Assembly: GCA_946186185.1 (NCBI GenBank)
Contig: CAMHMJ010000018.1
Span: forward strand, 1 to 64,000
Direction: 5' to 3'
DNA: 64,000 nucleotides
Origin: an uncultured Treponema sp.
Lineage (GTDB): Bacteria; Spirochaetota; Spirochaetia; Treponematales; Treponemataceae
The translations under genes and the position numbers were made by a program. Each line of letters starts with the position of its first letter. Within the stretch, counting starts at the first letter, position 1. The notes beneath the pieces were generated by a model. It was not told the DNA's origin. It saw only the letters and a list, made by a program, of their open reading frames with translations, and searched no databases. Below are positions 35,581-43,766 of the stretch, piece by piece.

Positions 35581-36309
35581 ATGGAATACGGATTCGATTA
35601 CACTTACATTATTTTTGTTTTACCGGCAATTCTCTTGAGCATCATCGCCCAGATTTCAGTAAAGGGAAGCTTTGCACGATACAACAAAGTACTCAGCCAG
35701 AGAGGACTTACAGGAGCCCAGGCTGCACAATTACTCCTTCAGCAGAATGGAATACATGATGTAAGGATTGCCCATATTTCCGGCAGCCTTACGGATAACT
35801 ATAATCCTTCGAATAAGGTGCTGAGTCTTAGTAATTCAACTTATAACAGTACATCCATTGCGGCTATCGGTGTTGCTGCTCATGAAACAGGACACGCTAT
35901 TCAACATGCAACAGGTTATAAGGCCCTCGCCCTAAGAAGTACTCTTGTCCCTGCTGCAAATATCGGTTCACGCTTCGGCCCAACCCTCGCAATTCTTGGA
36001 ATCATTTTTGGAAATACAACTAAAGCAGCAGAGGTGTTTTCAATCGCCCAGCTTATTACAAATATTGGTATTATTCTTTTTGGTGTGGCAGTTCTTTTTT
36101 ATTTAGTAACGCTGCCTGTCGAATTCAACGCTTCACGACGAGCCCTTAAGATTTTAAAAGAAACCAACACCCTCGATAAGCCGGAATTATCCGGAGTAAG
36201 AAAAGTGCTTTCAGCCGCCGCCATGACATATGTTGCTTCTGCATTAACTGCAATAGGATCTCTCTTGAGATTGATATTTCTTTCCAGCTCGAGAAATTCG
36301 CGAAGGTGA
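35581..36309 (+). CDS. Membrane zinc metallopeptidase (YugP-like, Zn_peptidase_2)
   Basis: The 242-residue protein has an N-terminal membrane segment, the zinc site AAHETGHAIQH (HEXXH) near residue 100, and three further membrane segments. SGSLTDNYNP and LPVEFNASRRA are family blocks, the latter with a candidate third ligand. YugP-type peptidases are widespread and their substrates are unknown. TTGGAG lies 6 nt before the ATG. It stands alone. Confidence 0.87.
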   Translation: MEYGFDYTYIIFVLPAILLSIIAQISVKGSFARYNKVLSQRGLTGAQAAQLLLQQNGIHDVRIAHISGSLTDNYNPSNKVLSLSNSTYNSTSIAAIGVAAHETGHAIQHATGYKALALRSTLVPAANIGSRFGPTLAILGIIFGNTTKAAEVFSIAQLITNIGIILFGVAVLFYLVTLPVEFNASRRALKILKETNTLDKPELSGVRKVLSAAAMTYVASALTAIGSLLRLIFLSSSRNSRR

Positions 36310-36423
36310 TGCGCAGACCTTCTTAATTTATTTAACGCAATTCAACGCCTTTTTTACAATTTTTTTTACACTCCCCTTTTTTGCCTTATATTATAAAAGA
36401 GACACTAAAAGGAGGCTGGTGCT

Positions 36424-37116
36424 ATGAATACTTCATTTAAATTCCTTAACCGGGACGAAGAATTAAAAAAACTCCTTTTGAACTATGGAAAATACATTAT
36501 TGTTTCAGTGTATCAGGCGGACACTACTCAGAAAAACAGAGAAAATACAAAGCGGGCCCGGTTTCTGGAAAGCCTTATAATTGAAAACCATTATACTTAC
36601 TGCAAGATTGCGCAGAAAAAATCAAAATTTGAAATCCAGTACTATTTTGTAATCTATGGCAACGAACTGACTTCAAAGTACGATTCGGACTGGCCGCTGA
36701 AACCTGAACCAGCGGACTTTTCTCTGGAAAAAATCAAAAAAACTCTGGAAGAAAACCGGCAGCACTTTCGGGTTATGAACTTTTACGACAACCTTCCGGA
36801 AATATTAAAGGGGGCACAATTTGAACATCCAGTCATCAGAAGTGAAAAAAATGCCTTCCGCTCCCGAAACAAACTGTTTGCAGAAAACCTTTATGAGCCT
36901 GAAGAATGCGTAGGTAAATGGAGCTTTAAGCAAAGCCATTCTGAAGGAAGCTACATGTATTACTACAGACAGCAGCTGGCCTCAGTTCACTGGTCGGATA
37001 GAGAAAACTGCTTTATGGTTGTAGTCGGCGGCTGCATTCCCGTTGGCTATGTAAGGTATAAGGCAAAAGCAGAAACAATTGAAGAAGCCTTTGAAATCTT
37101 AAGAAATGTTGAGTAA
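36424..37116 (+). CDS. Hypothetical soluble protein
   Basis: No family is recognised. The 230-residue protein is hydrophilic, with an alpha/beta-looking N-terminal half (YGKYIIVSVYQAD, then YYFVIYGNEL) and a C-terminal half rich in aromatic residues (GSYMYYYRQQLASVHW). AGGAGG lies 7-8 nt before the ATG and a TATTAT-type -10 lies about 35 nt upstream, so it is a real expressed gene in appearance. A strong terminator follows. Confidence 0.65.
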   Translation: MNTSFKFLNRDEELKKLLLNYGKYIIVSVYQADTTQKNRENTKRARFLESLIIENHYTYCKIAQKKSKFEIQYYFVIYGNELTSKYDSDWPLKPEPADFSLEKIKKTLEENRQHFRVMNFYDNLPEILKGAQFEHPVIRSEKNAFRSRNKLFAENLYEPEECVGKWSFKQSHSEGSYMYYYRQQLASVHWSDRENCFMVVVGGCIPVGYVRYKAKAETIEEAFEILRNVE

Positions 37117-37174
37117 GTCAAGCTTCCGCAAGATATGCAAGATATGTCCGCAAGATATGCAGGGTTCCTGGGGA

Positions 37175-37202
37175 GCAGTTCCCGGGGAACTGCAATTTTT
37201 TG
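37175..37202 (+). terminator. Rho-independent terminator
   Basis: GCAGTTCC-CGG-GGAACTGC followed by AATTTTTTT, 58 nt after the hypothetical gene. Just upstream, CCGCAAGATATGC is partly repeated three times (37125-37165) without clear meaning. Confidence 0.85.
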
Positions 37203-37251
37203 AAAAATCCGTATTTTTTTGTAACCTTCCGGAAAGCCGGAGTTTTTATTC

Positions 37252-37567
37252 TTGACGATTGCATAAACCGCGCTATATTTAATATTGCGGTTTTAAGTTC
37301 ATTTTATGAGCTTTCAGTCGTTCCGCCGATTTAACTCTACTTGCAGGCGGAGCATTTCAGTTTTGAAATGCAATTTTTGCTAAAAGGAGACCTTCCATGA
37401 TTTATTTCCAGTTACAATCAATTTCTCAAACCAGAACATAATGTCGCGCTGATTTGGCGTATAAACTGAAGCGCACAATACGCGTGACTTCCGTGGAAAA
37501 TCAGCAAAGTAAATCCGGCTGTTTTATAGCACCTACTTAGCAGCCATAAAAAATAAAGGGGGCAAAT
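37252..37567 (+). promoter_or_regulatory. Long structured 5' leader of a sigma-factor gene with promoter, attenuator-like hairpin and mini-ORF
   Basis: This fills most of the 451-nt gap. A promoter TTGACG (37252-37257), 16 nt, TATATT (37274-37279) would give a leader near 280 nt. It holds a TCCGCC/GGCGGA stem, then GCATTTCA-GTTT-TGAAATGC followed by AATTTTT, a terminator-like hairpin. Next comes a strong AAAAGGAG site with a 14-codon frame (37397-37441, MIYFQLQSISQTRT). Downstream, GCTGATTT and AAATCAGC can pair across about 50 nt. The order of hairpin, peptide and second stem suggests attenuation of the sigma gene; a separate small RNA is the alternative. Confidence 0.55.
37397..37441 (+). 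CDS. Possible 14-residue leader peptide upstream of the sigma-factor gene
   Basis: ATG 37397 follows AAAAGGAG by 7 nt and gives MIYFQLQSISQTRT and a TAA stop. The ribosome site is among the best in the window, unlike the frame's trivial length. It has no run of one amino acid to suggest which starvation signal it would read. Confidence 0.35.
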   Translation: MIYFQLQSISQTRT

Positions 37568-38494
37568 ATGACCACATCTACATCTTCATTCATGTGCGAA
37601 GGCACACTTTACAAGTACTCACTGGCACCACTTACAAAAAAACAGGAATACGAACTTGGCATGCAGGCACTTGAGGAAGACAGAACTTTCACAGGAAGCG
37701 GAAAAATGGCGGCTGATACTAAAACCGCCTGCCCTTCCAGAACTATGTCTTCAGGTAAAATGAATGCCCGGGAAACACTTTTCAGGGCAAATCTCCGGTT
37801 CGCCATAAGTCAGGCAAGGGAATACCGGGGAATCGGAGTTGAAGACGAAGACCTTCCGTTTGTTGCTGCACTTGGACTCTGGCGGGCAATACAAAATTAC
37901 AATCCTGAAAAAGGCGCTTCCGTATGTACTCACAGTATGCGTTATATCAGAAATGCAATTTTTGATGCAGCAAATAAGTACGGAGAGAGACAGCATCTTA
38001 CCGACAGGGAAAACCGGGCGCTGGTTCAGATAAAAAAAGCCTTCAAAATTGTACAGATGAATTTTAAAAATCCGGAAGCCCAGCTTCAGGAAGTCTCCCG
38101 GATAACCGGCATTCCCGTAAAAAAAATTGAAGACCTGCTTTTCTGTTCAGAAAAAATGGTAAGCGGAAACCAGCCGGCCGGCAATTCTTCCACCGGCAGC
38201 AAGAACAGCGGTGAAAACGCAGAACTGTTCTCTCTGCTGGCAGCAAAGTCTGTTTCACCGGAAGAAAACGCAATTGCAAGCTGCATGAAGGACGAACTCT
38301 TGAAATCCGTATACCGTCTTGAGGAAAATGAACGCAATGTCTATATGATGGCAAACGGCTTCGGTTACAGAAACGCTCTCCCCCACAGCTTAAGCGACAT
38401 TGCCCGTCATTTTGGGAAAACCCGGCAATGGGCTCACTGGAAACTGAAGGAAGCAAACAGACATATTGCAGAACAGATGGCGGACTGGATGTAA
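37568..38494 (+). CDS. Sigma-70-family RNA polymerase sigma factor
   Basis: The 308-residue protein has region 2 (LFRANLRFAISQAREYRGIGVEDEDL, in two parts, then ALGLWRAIQNYNPEKG), a region 3-like middle (LQEVSRITGIPVKKIEDLL) and region 4 with the helix-turn-helix SLSDIARHFGKTRQWAHWKL. It resembles a minor group 2/3 sigma. A Ser/Thr/Lys-rich insert lies near residues 40-62 and a Ser/Gly/Asn stretch near 200-217. GGGGG lies 6 nt before the ATG. The long leader indicates post-transcriptional control. It is one of three sigma-like genes within 5 kb. Confidence 0.85.
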   Translation: MTTSTSSFMCEGTLYKYSLAPLTKKQEYELGMQALEEDRTFTGSGKMAADTKTACPSRTMSSGKMNARETLFRANLRFAISQAREYRGIGVEDEDLPFVAALGLWRAIQNYNPEKGASVCTHSMRYIRNAIFDAANKYGERQHLTDRENRALVQIKKAFKIVQMNFKNPEAQLQEVSRITGIPVKKIEDLLFCSEKMVSGNQPAGNSSTGSKNSGENAELFSLLAAKSVSPEENAIASCMKDELLKSVYRLEENERNVYMMANGFGYRNALPHSLSDIARHFGKTRQWAHWKLKEANRHIAEQMADWM

Positions 38495-38620
38495 CATGAG
38501 GGACTGAAAGAAGCTGGATTCGGAACCGGTCGGCAGGAAGCCAGTCCACAGAACGAAGAGTTTCCTTTGAAAGCCCAATAGACTACGGTTATTGGGCTCC
38601 CGCTACAACGGTATATGTTT

Positions 38621-40000
38621 CTACCTTCTGAGCTTGTCCGGGTGATTCTGGTAGTATTCGTTTTTGTCGGAATACATGGCTTCGTCGGCTACGTGCATAC
38701 AGAAGCGGAGGTTGTTGGGGTCGTTACTCCAGCATGAACCGATTGCAAGGCAGACCTCGGCACCGTAACCGCATTCCTTGCGAAGGGCTTCCGTTTTTCG
38801 GTCAAAATCCTCCTGCTGACATTCCGGAACAATGACAACGAACTCGTCTCCGCCGGCGCGGAAAATTTCGTCCTGGCCAAAATGCTTCTGCAAAAGCTTT
38901 GCAGCACTTTTTAAAAGCCTGTCCCCCGCTTCGTGACCGCCGGAGTCGTTGCACTGCTTCAAGCCGTTCAAATCCGCAAAGAGAATTCCATAAGGCGTTT
39001 TTACAGGAGCAGCTCCGTTTACATGCCAGTCAACCCGGGCATTCATTGAGTTACGGTTTCGGACCCCGGTCAGAACATCGATATTGCTCATGAACTCAAG
39101 CCGTTCCATCAGGTCGTTGCTTGCAATTTCTGCTGAAAGGAAGAATGAGGTAAGCTCAATAAATTCCTTTATCTTAACAATATAATCTTTGTTGAAATTG
39201 GTAATAAAAAGCACGCCCATCATCCGGTTTCCCTGCTGAAGAGGAACCAGAACCAGATTTTCCACATTTGCACCCCGAAGACTTTTTACCCACACAGGAT
39301 TTACCTTCTCCAGGCGAGCCATATCGTATTCATCTTTTACGATAACATTGTCGTGTCCCTTCACTGTATCTTCCCAGGAAAAAACAACATCCGGTGTAAG
39401 ATACGGCATAAAATCCGAAATCGTGGCCACGTCATCCCGGAATTTTGCACAGAGAGGCGCATACTTCTGCTTTTCCTTGTCTATCATGATGATGCAGCTG
39501 CAGAAACTGTCGGTTTTTTTCTGGATATCGGAAATAACGGTATTCATTCCTTCGTAAAAATTTCTGGAACCACGAAGATTGATACAGGTCTGGATTACAA
39601 ACTGAGCCACTTCCGCTGACAAATCGGACATTTTTTCAGCTTCCGGCCCCTTGGTGAATTCAAAATAAAAAAGAAAATAATGGAGATTGCCCTCATCAAC
39701 ATCTGCAGAAAGGGGAATATAGGTTCCGTCCGTCCAGACACCCATTGAACTGGAGTCAACATAGGCGTGAAGATGCTGTTTTTTTACGGCACAACGATAG
39801 CAGAAGTCCTCGAAATTCGGTTCCTTTGGTACCAGATCAGAATATATGATATTATCGTGATACCCCGGCCCCATAATTTTCTTGTACATTTCATTTACAC
39901 GCACAATGCGAATTTCGTCGTAATGTCCGTCGTCGGTTTCCCGTACCGACATTACAGCCGCCGCCATTCCGCATGCATCTACTATCGACTGAAAATCCAT
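38621..40000 (-). CDS. GAF-like/GGDEF diguanylate cyclase
   Basis: The 459-residue soluble protein has an N-terminal PAS-like region, a GAF-like middle (about 120-285) and a C-terminal GGDEF domain with NIDVLTGVRNRNSM and RAGGDEFVVIV, an intact active site. It should make c-di-GMP in the cytoplasm. The promoter is TTGCAA (40035-40030), 16 nt, TACAAT (40013-40008), with the ATG 7 nt after the -10 box and no ribosome site, so the message is probably leaderless. Confidence 0.88.
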   Translation of the reverse strand: MDFQSIVDACGMAAAVMSVRETDDGHYDEIRIVRVNEMYKKIMGPGYHDNIIYSDLVPKEPNFEDFCYRCAVKKQHLHAYVDSSSMGVWTDGTYIPLSADVDEGNLHYFLFYFEFTKGPEAEKMSDLSAEVAQFVIQTCINLRGSRNFYEGMNTVISDIQKKTDSFCSCIIMIDKEKQKYAPLCAKFRDDVATISDFMPYLTPDVVFSWEDTVKGHDNVIVKDEYDMARLEKVNPVWVKSLRGANVENLVLVPLQQGNRMMGVLFITNFNKDYIVKIKEFIELTSFFLSAEIASNDLMERLEFMSNIDVLTGVRNRNSMNARVDWHVNGAAPVKTPYGILFADLNGLKQCNDSGGHEAGDRLLKSAAKLLQKHFGQDEIFRAGGDEFVVIVPECQQEDFDRKTEALRKECGYGAEVCLAIGSCWSNDPNNLRFCMHVADEAMYSDKNEYYQNHPDKLRR

Positions 40001-40036
40001 ACCAATGATTGTACACCATTTTTCAATTTTTGCAAT

Positions 40037-40792
40037 TTAATTGATATTGTTGATATTGTTCCGCCGGTTTTTATCCAGTTCGATCCACTCCTTTAACGAA
40101 AGGGGCGTGTAATCGCTGAACTTGCAGAAGCAGTTTATCATATTGCAGGGGATTTTCCGGTCCAGAACATTTCCTTCACCCGGAATCACAGCTTCCCGGG
40201 TAAGCCTGATAAACTCATTGACCAGTACTTCATCGTGGGTATTGTGAACATGGCCGTACATCATGAAGGTACGGGGAGAACCGTCCGGCAGAATCTGATA
40301 CTGATGATTATAGCAGAAAACCGGATAATGGCTCAGAATGACGGTTTTATCCCCGTCGGAAAGTTCCCCATAGGGCTTTATCCATTCAAAGCGGTCCAGC
40401 TTAATGCCGGGAAGCTTTAACCATTTTGCATCGTGATTTCCTTCAATAAGACAGATTTTTCCGTTCAACCGGTTGAGAACGCGGTTTATCTGAGAAACCG
40501 ATTTTTCGTCAGCGGAAGAAGCCCAGAACATGTCTCCAAGCACGATGACTATATCACCGCCGCGAACCTTCCCGTTCCATTTTTCAATCATATACTTTGT
40601 CATTTCTTCGGTACTTTCAAAAAGCCGGGATCCACTGTCAATGTCGTTACCAAAGCCAGCTGTCCCCTCCGCAGCACCAGCAGCACCCGCAGCATCACGA
40701 ACTGTCCCTCTCGCAGAATCACAGACAGTCCGGCCGTCCAGTTTTATAGAGTTTTCATGAAAAAAATGCAAATCGGAAATATAAAGCTTCAT
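40037..40792 (-). CDS. Calcineurin-type metallophosphoesterase
   Basis: The 251-residue protein has the metal-binding series DLHFFHEN, GDIVIVLGDMFW, EGNHDAKW, LSHYP and GHVHNTHD. It would hydrolyse a phosphodiester or monoester; the substrate is unknown. An insert of some 35 Ala/Gly/Thr-rich residues sits between DGR and LFESTEEM, where relatives run straight on. The promoter TTGACA (40827-40822), 17 nt, TACGCT (40804-40799) ends 6 nt before the ATG, which predicts a leaderless message and overlaps the divergent sigma-like gene's promoter. The last codons carry a 9-bp tandem repeat (NINNIN). Confidence 0.86.
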   Translation of the reverse strand: MKLYISDLHFFHENSIKLDGRTVCDSARGTVRDAAGAAGAAEGTAGFGNDIDSGSRLFESTEEMTKYMIEKWNGKVRGGDIVIVLGDMFWASSADEKSVSQINRVLNRLNGKICLIEGNHDAKWLKLPGIKLDRFEWIKPYGELSDGDKTVILSHYPVFCYNHQYQILPDGSPRTFMMYGHVHNTHDEVLVNEFIRLTREAVIPGEGNVLDRKIPCNMINCFCKFSDYTPLSLKEWIELDKNRRNNINNIN

Positions 40793-40848
40793 ATAAAGAG
40801 CGTACAGTTTTTTTTACGGAATGTCAAAAATGTGGTAGAATAATGAAA

Positions 40849-41595
40849 ATGCAAAACAACTCTGCAAACACCCCGATAAAAAAAACTGCCTCTCACGACA
40901 CTAAAAAACCACACGACAATACAGAACACGCCGACGGTACCAACGGCTCAAATAAAACTCCCAGACCTTTCTCTGAGGATTACCGGCTGCTTGTGGAATA
41001 CAAAAAAAATCCTTCCGCCTCGGAAAGCACCAGACTTTCGGAATTTTTCTTTAGTAAATATATAAACCAGAACCTGTACTACTGCGACCGTTTTTTGAGG
41101 CTCCTGGATTCTGACCTGGCGATGCAGCAGACCGAACGGGACCTTTTTCTGGATTCAGTTCTGAACACCTACATTCCCCAGGCGCTGAACAGCTTTAACC
41201 CGGAAAAGATTGAAAACAAGAGCTCCTATGTTTTTGCAACCTATATCAATTTTTATCTGCGCCACGCCGTCCGGGACCTGGTTACCAAGGTAAAAAAAAT
41301 CAGGAATCAGGCAATCAGCGAAATGAACCAGAACACCTTGAAAAATCAGGTTGTGTCTGCGGAGGACGAGGTTCTTTCAAAAATGGAAAAAGAAGAGCAG
41401 GAAGAGGCGGAACGGAAAATCAAAAAAGAGCTCACTCCCCTTCAGGCAACGATTTTTGATTTACTGCGAATGGGAAAAAAGCAGAAGGACATAAAACTGA
41501 TAAATCCAAAAACCGGCAAAACCTACACCAAAGGCTACATCAGCAAGGAAGTGAACACCATCCGCTACTGGACAAAAAAATATCTGGAAAACTGA
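40849..41595 (+). CDS. Sigma-factor-like protein (sigma-70 region 2-type)
   Basis: The 248-residue protein has a low-complexity N-terminus of about 40 residues. A sigma region-2-like helix set follows (LFLDSVLNTYIPQALNSFNP, continuing KIENKSSYVFATYINFYLRHAV), and then an HTH-like C-terminus (LTPLQATIFDLLRMGKKQKD and GYISKEVNTIRYW). It lacks a clear classical region 2.4, so it may be a divergent sigma or a related DNA-binding protein. ATG 40849 lies 7 nt after TAGAAT (40836-40841); ATG 40843 is in frame but only 1 nt from that box. It is divergent from the phosphoesterase. Confidence 0.65.
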   Translation: MQNNSANTPIKKTASHDTKKPHDNTEHADGTNGSNKTPRPFSEDYRLLVEYKKNPSASESTRLSEFFFSKYINQNLYYCDRFLRLLDSDLAMQQTERDLFLDSVLNTYIPQALNSFNPEKIENKSSYVFATYINFYLRHAVRDLVTKVKKIRNQAISEMNQNTLKNQVVSAEDEVLSKMEKEEQEEAERKIKKELTPLQATIFDLLRMGKKQKDIKLINPKTGKTYTKGYISKEVNTIRYWTKKYLEN

Positions 41596-41662
41596 AGTCG
41601 TGGGCAAAAACACTTAAAAAAATAGGAAACTTTTTCGTTCTTTTTTGGTATATGTAAGTGCT

Positions 41663-42469
41663 ATGAAAGAACAAACAACACCACTTTACGGCGCTTCACT
41701 TTCGCCGCTCACAAAAGACATGGAAATGGAACTGGCATCCTCTGCCAGAGCTGGAAATGCAAAAGCCAGAGAAACCCTGATTCGCTCAAATATCCGCTTT
41801 GCCATTTCCTACGGTTCAAAATTCTACGGCCACGGACTCAGCAAGGAAGACATCGACGCAGAAGCCATCATCGGTCTGATTAAAGCCGTTGACCATTTTG
41901 ACCCGTCAAAGGGGAACCGCCTTATTACTCTTTCAACCTACTACATCATGGACGAAATTCTTGGCGCCCTGAACAACTCAGGCTACGTTCAGCACCAGAG
42001 TGACGCCCGCTCAAGAATGCTCATCAAAATCAACAAGGAACTCAGAAAACTGAATCCGGATTTGTCTGAAAAGGAAAAACTCCTTGCCGTTGCAAAAAAG
42101 ACCGGCTTTTCTGCTCAGGTAATCCGGGAGCTTCTTGAAGAAAACACCCCATGCCTCAGCCTTGATCTTCCTTCCGGCGACAAAGGTACCTCCTCAATTC
42201 AGGACATGCTTGAAGACACGGCCCTGGAAAATCAGGAACTCAGTCTGATTCGACAGCTGGAAGAAGAACACCTGTACCAGCTTCTTGAAACCCTTTCTCC
42301 AAAAGAGCAGGAAATTCTCTGCATGCTCTACGGCCTTAAAAACTACAGAGAACCGTTAAGCCTTTCTGAAATCAGCGGAAAATTCGGTACTTCTAAGCAG
42401 GCTATTTTTAACATCAAAAACCGCAGCCTCAAGCAGCTTAAAAAACTGATGGAAGACGAGGCCGCGTAA
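41663..42469 (+). CDS. Sigma-70-family RNA polymerase sigma factor
   Basis: The 268-residue protein has region 2 (RETLIRSNIRFAISYGSKFY, then IIGLIKAVDHFDPSKG), region 3 (DLSEKEKLLAVAKKTGFSAQ) and region 4 with SLSEISGKFGTSKQAIFNIK. It is closely related in plan to the sigma at 37568. I start at 41663 (MKEQTTPLYG) because a TATATG box ends 8 nt upstream; an ATG at 41645 precedes that box. There is no anti-sigma gene beside it. Confidence 0.85.
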   Translation: MKEQTTPLYGASLSPLTKDMEMELASSARAGNAKARETLIRSNIRFAISYGSKFYGHGLSKEDIDAEAIIGLIKAVDHFDPSKGNRLITLSTYYIMDEILGALNNSGYVQHQSDARSRMLIKINKELRKLNPDLSEKEKLLAVAKKTGFSAQVIRELLEENTPCLSLDLPSGDKGTSSIQDMLEDTALENQELSLIRQLEEEHLYQLLETLSPKEQEILCMLYGLKNYREPLSLSEISGKFGTSKQAIFNIKNRSLKQLKKLMEDEAA

Positions 42470-42586
42470 CTGAAAGCTGGTGGTGCACGGAATAACTGTC
42501 CGGCACAACCAGCACACCCCGGCACAAACAGACGCCGCCTTGTTTCCAAAATTGGCAAAAACCAGCAAAAATGCTATACTCCCCCC

Positions 42587-43693
42587 ATGAAAACTACAGA
42601 AAATGTACCCCACTACCAGTCCCTGGCAAGTGCTCTTGTTGATATTTTTGGAAAAAAAGTTGCAATCACCAATACTGACCGGGTTTCCGGCGGCGACATA
42701 AACAAAGCCTATGCCCTCACCCTTAATACCGGTGACAAAATCTTTATGAAAGCCAATGCAAAGGATTGTGCCTCTTTCTTTACGGCGGAGGCAGCTGGCT
42801 TAAACGCAATTAAAAGCACAAAAACCATCGAAACTCCGGAAATCATCTGCACGGGAACAGACGACGGCGAAGAGGTCGGGTACAGTTTTCTTCTTTTGCG
42901 ATATCTGAAATCCCGGGAGCCGGAAGAAAAATTCTGGGAAACCTTTGCTGAGCAGCTTGCAAACCTGCACAAGGCCGACACCTCCCGCTTTTTTGAAGAG
43001 AACTCCAGTGGAAAATCAAAAGGCGGCGAAGAAGTGACCGCAGAAGGAAGCGATAACAGCAAGACCGGGCATAAGTTCTACGGCTTCCCAAAAGACAATT
43101 TTATCGGCCGGACACCGCAACAGAACAGAATGGAGCCTGCCGCCGAATCAGACAAGACGACCGGCACAGACAACAGTACTGAAACCGGCAAGGAAGCTGG
43201 CAGCAGCACATTCAATAAGACCGAACAGCCATTTTTCTCAAGCTGGATAGACTTCTTCCGGCAGAACCGGCTTGAAGTTCAGTTCAAAAAGGCAGAAAAG
43301 AACTTTTCTGAAGGTGAGCTTAAAAAAATCACAAAGCTTTTAGACAGTCTTGAAAAAATAATTGTTGAACCGGAAAAACCGTCTCTCCTCCACGGAGACC
43401 TGTGGCGGGGAAACCTGATGTGCACGGAACAAAAGGGCGGAAAAAGTCAGACTCCTGTTTTAATTGATCCGGCCGTTTACGTTGGAAACCGGGAAGCAGA
43501 CATTGCAATGACGGAGCTCTTCGGAGGCTTTCCGGAAGAGTTCTACCAGGCCTACCGCGCTTCCTTCCATCTTGAACCGGGCTACGAAGAGCGCCGTGAC
43601 CTTTACAACCTGTATCATCTTCTGAATCACCTGAACCTCTTCGGGCAGAGTTACCTTGAACCGGTTCTGAGCATTGTGGACGAATACCTGTAA
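42587..43693 (+). CDS. Fructosamine kinase-family protein
   Basis: The 368-residue protein has the family blocks RVSGGDINKAYAL, IFMKAN, FYGFPKDNFIGRTPQ, LLHGDLWRGNLM and LIDPAVYVGNREADIAM, including the catalytic HGDLW and DPA motifs. The family phosphorylates ketosamines so that glycated amines fall apart. Relatives are near 290 residues; the excess is two Ser/Thr/Gly/Glu-rich inserts, about 140-162 and 182-218. The promoter is textbook: TTGGCA (42552-42557), 17 nt, TATACT (42575-42580), then 6 nt to the ATG, so the message is probably leaderless. Confidence 0.87.
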   Translation: MKTTENVPHYQSLASALVDIFGKKVAITNTDRVSGGDINKAYALTLNTGDKIFMKANAKDCASFFTAEAAGLNAIKSTKTIETPEIICTGTDDGEEVGYSFLLLRYLKSREPEEKFWETFAEQLANLHKADTSRFFEENSSGKSKGGEEVTAEGSDNSKTGHKFYGFPKDNFIGRTPQQNRMEPAAESDKTTGTDNSTETGKEAGSSTFNKTEQPFFSSWIDFFRQNRLEVQFKKAEKNFSEGELKKITKLLDSLEKIIVEPEKPSLLHGDLWRGNLMCTEQKGGKSQTPVLIDPAVYVGNREADIAMTELFGGFPEEFYQAYRASFHLEPGYEERRDLYNLYHLLNHLNLFGQSYLEPVLSIVDEYL

Positions 43694-43766
43694 GAAGAAT
43701 CTGTGGTTTTTGACTTTTTCTGACAGCGTTTTATGCAGCCGTACCACAACACTTTCTTAATTCATT

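Noticed and set aside
37252..37567. 6S RNA or tmRNA gene in the long spacer
   Set aside because: No tmRNA acceptor or tag pattern and no 6S-like central bubble could be made out. The promoter and position favour a leader.
38625..38645. Further copy of the GAGCTTGTC palindrome at the end of the GGDEF gene
   Set aside because: Only half of the core matches and no complementary arm is present. The bases encode the ordinary C-terminus DKLRR.
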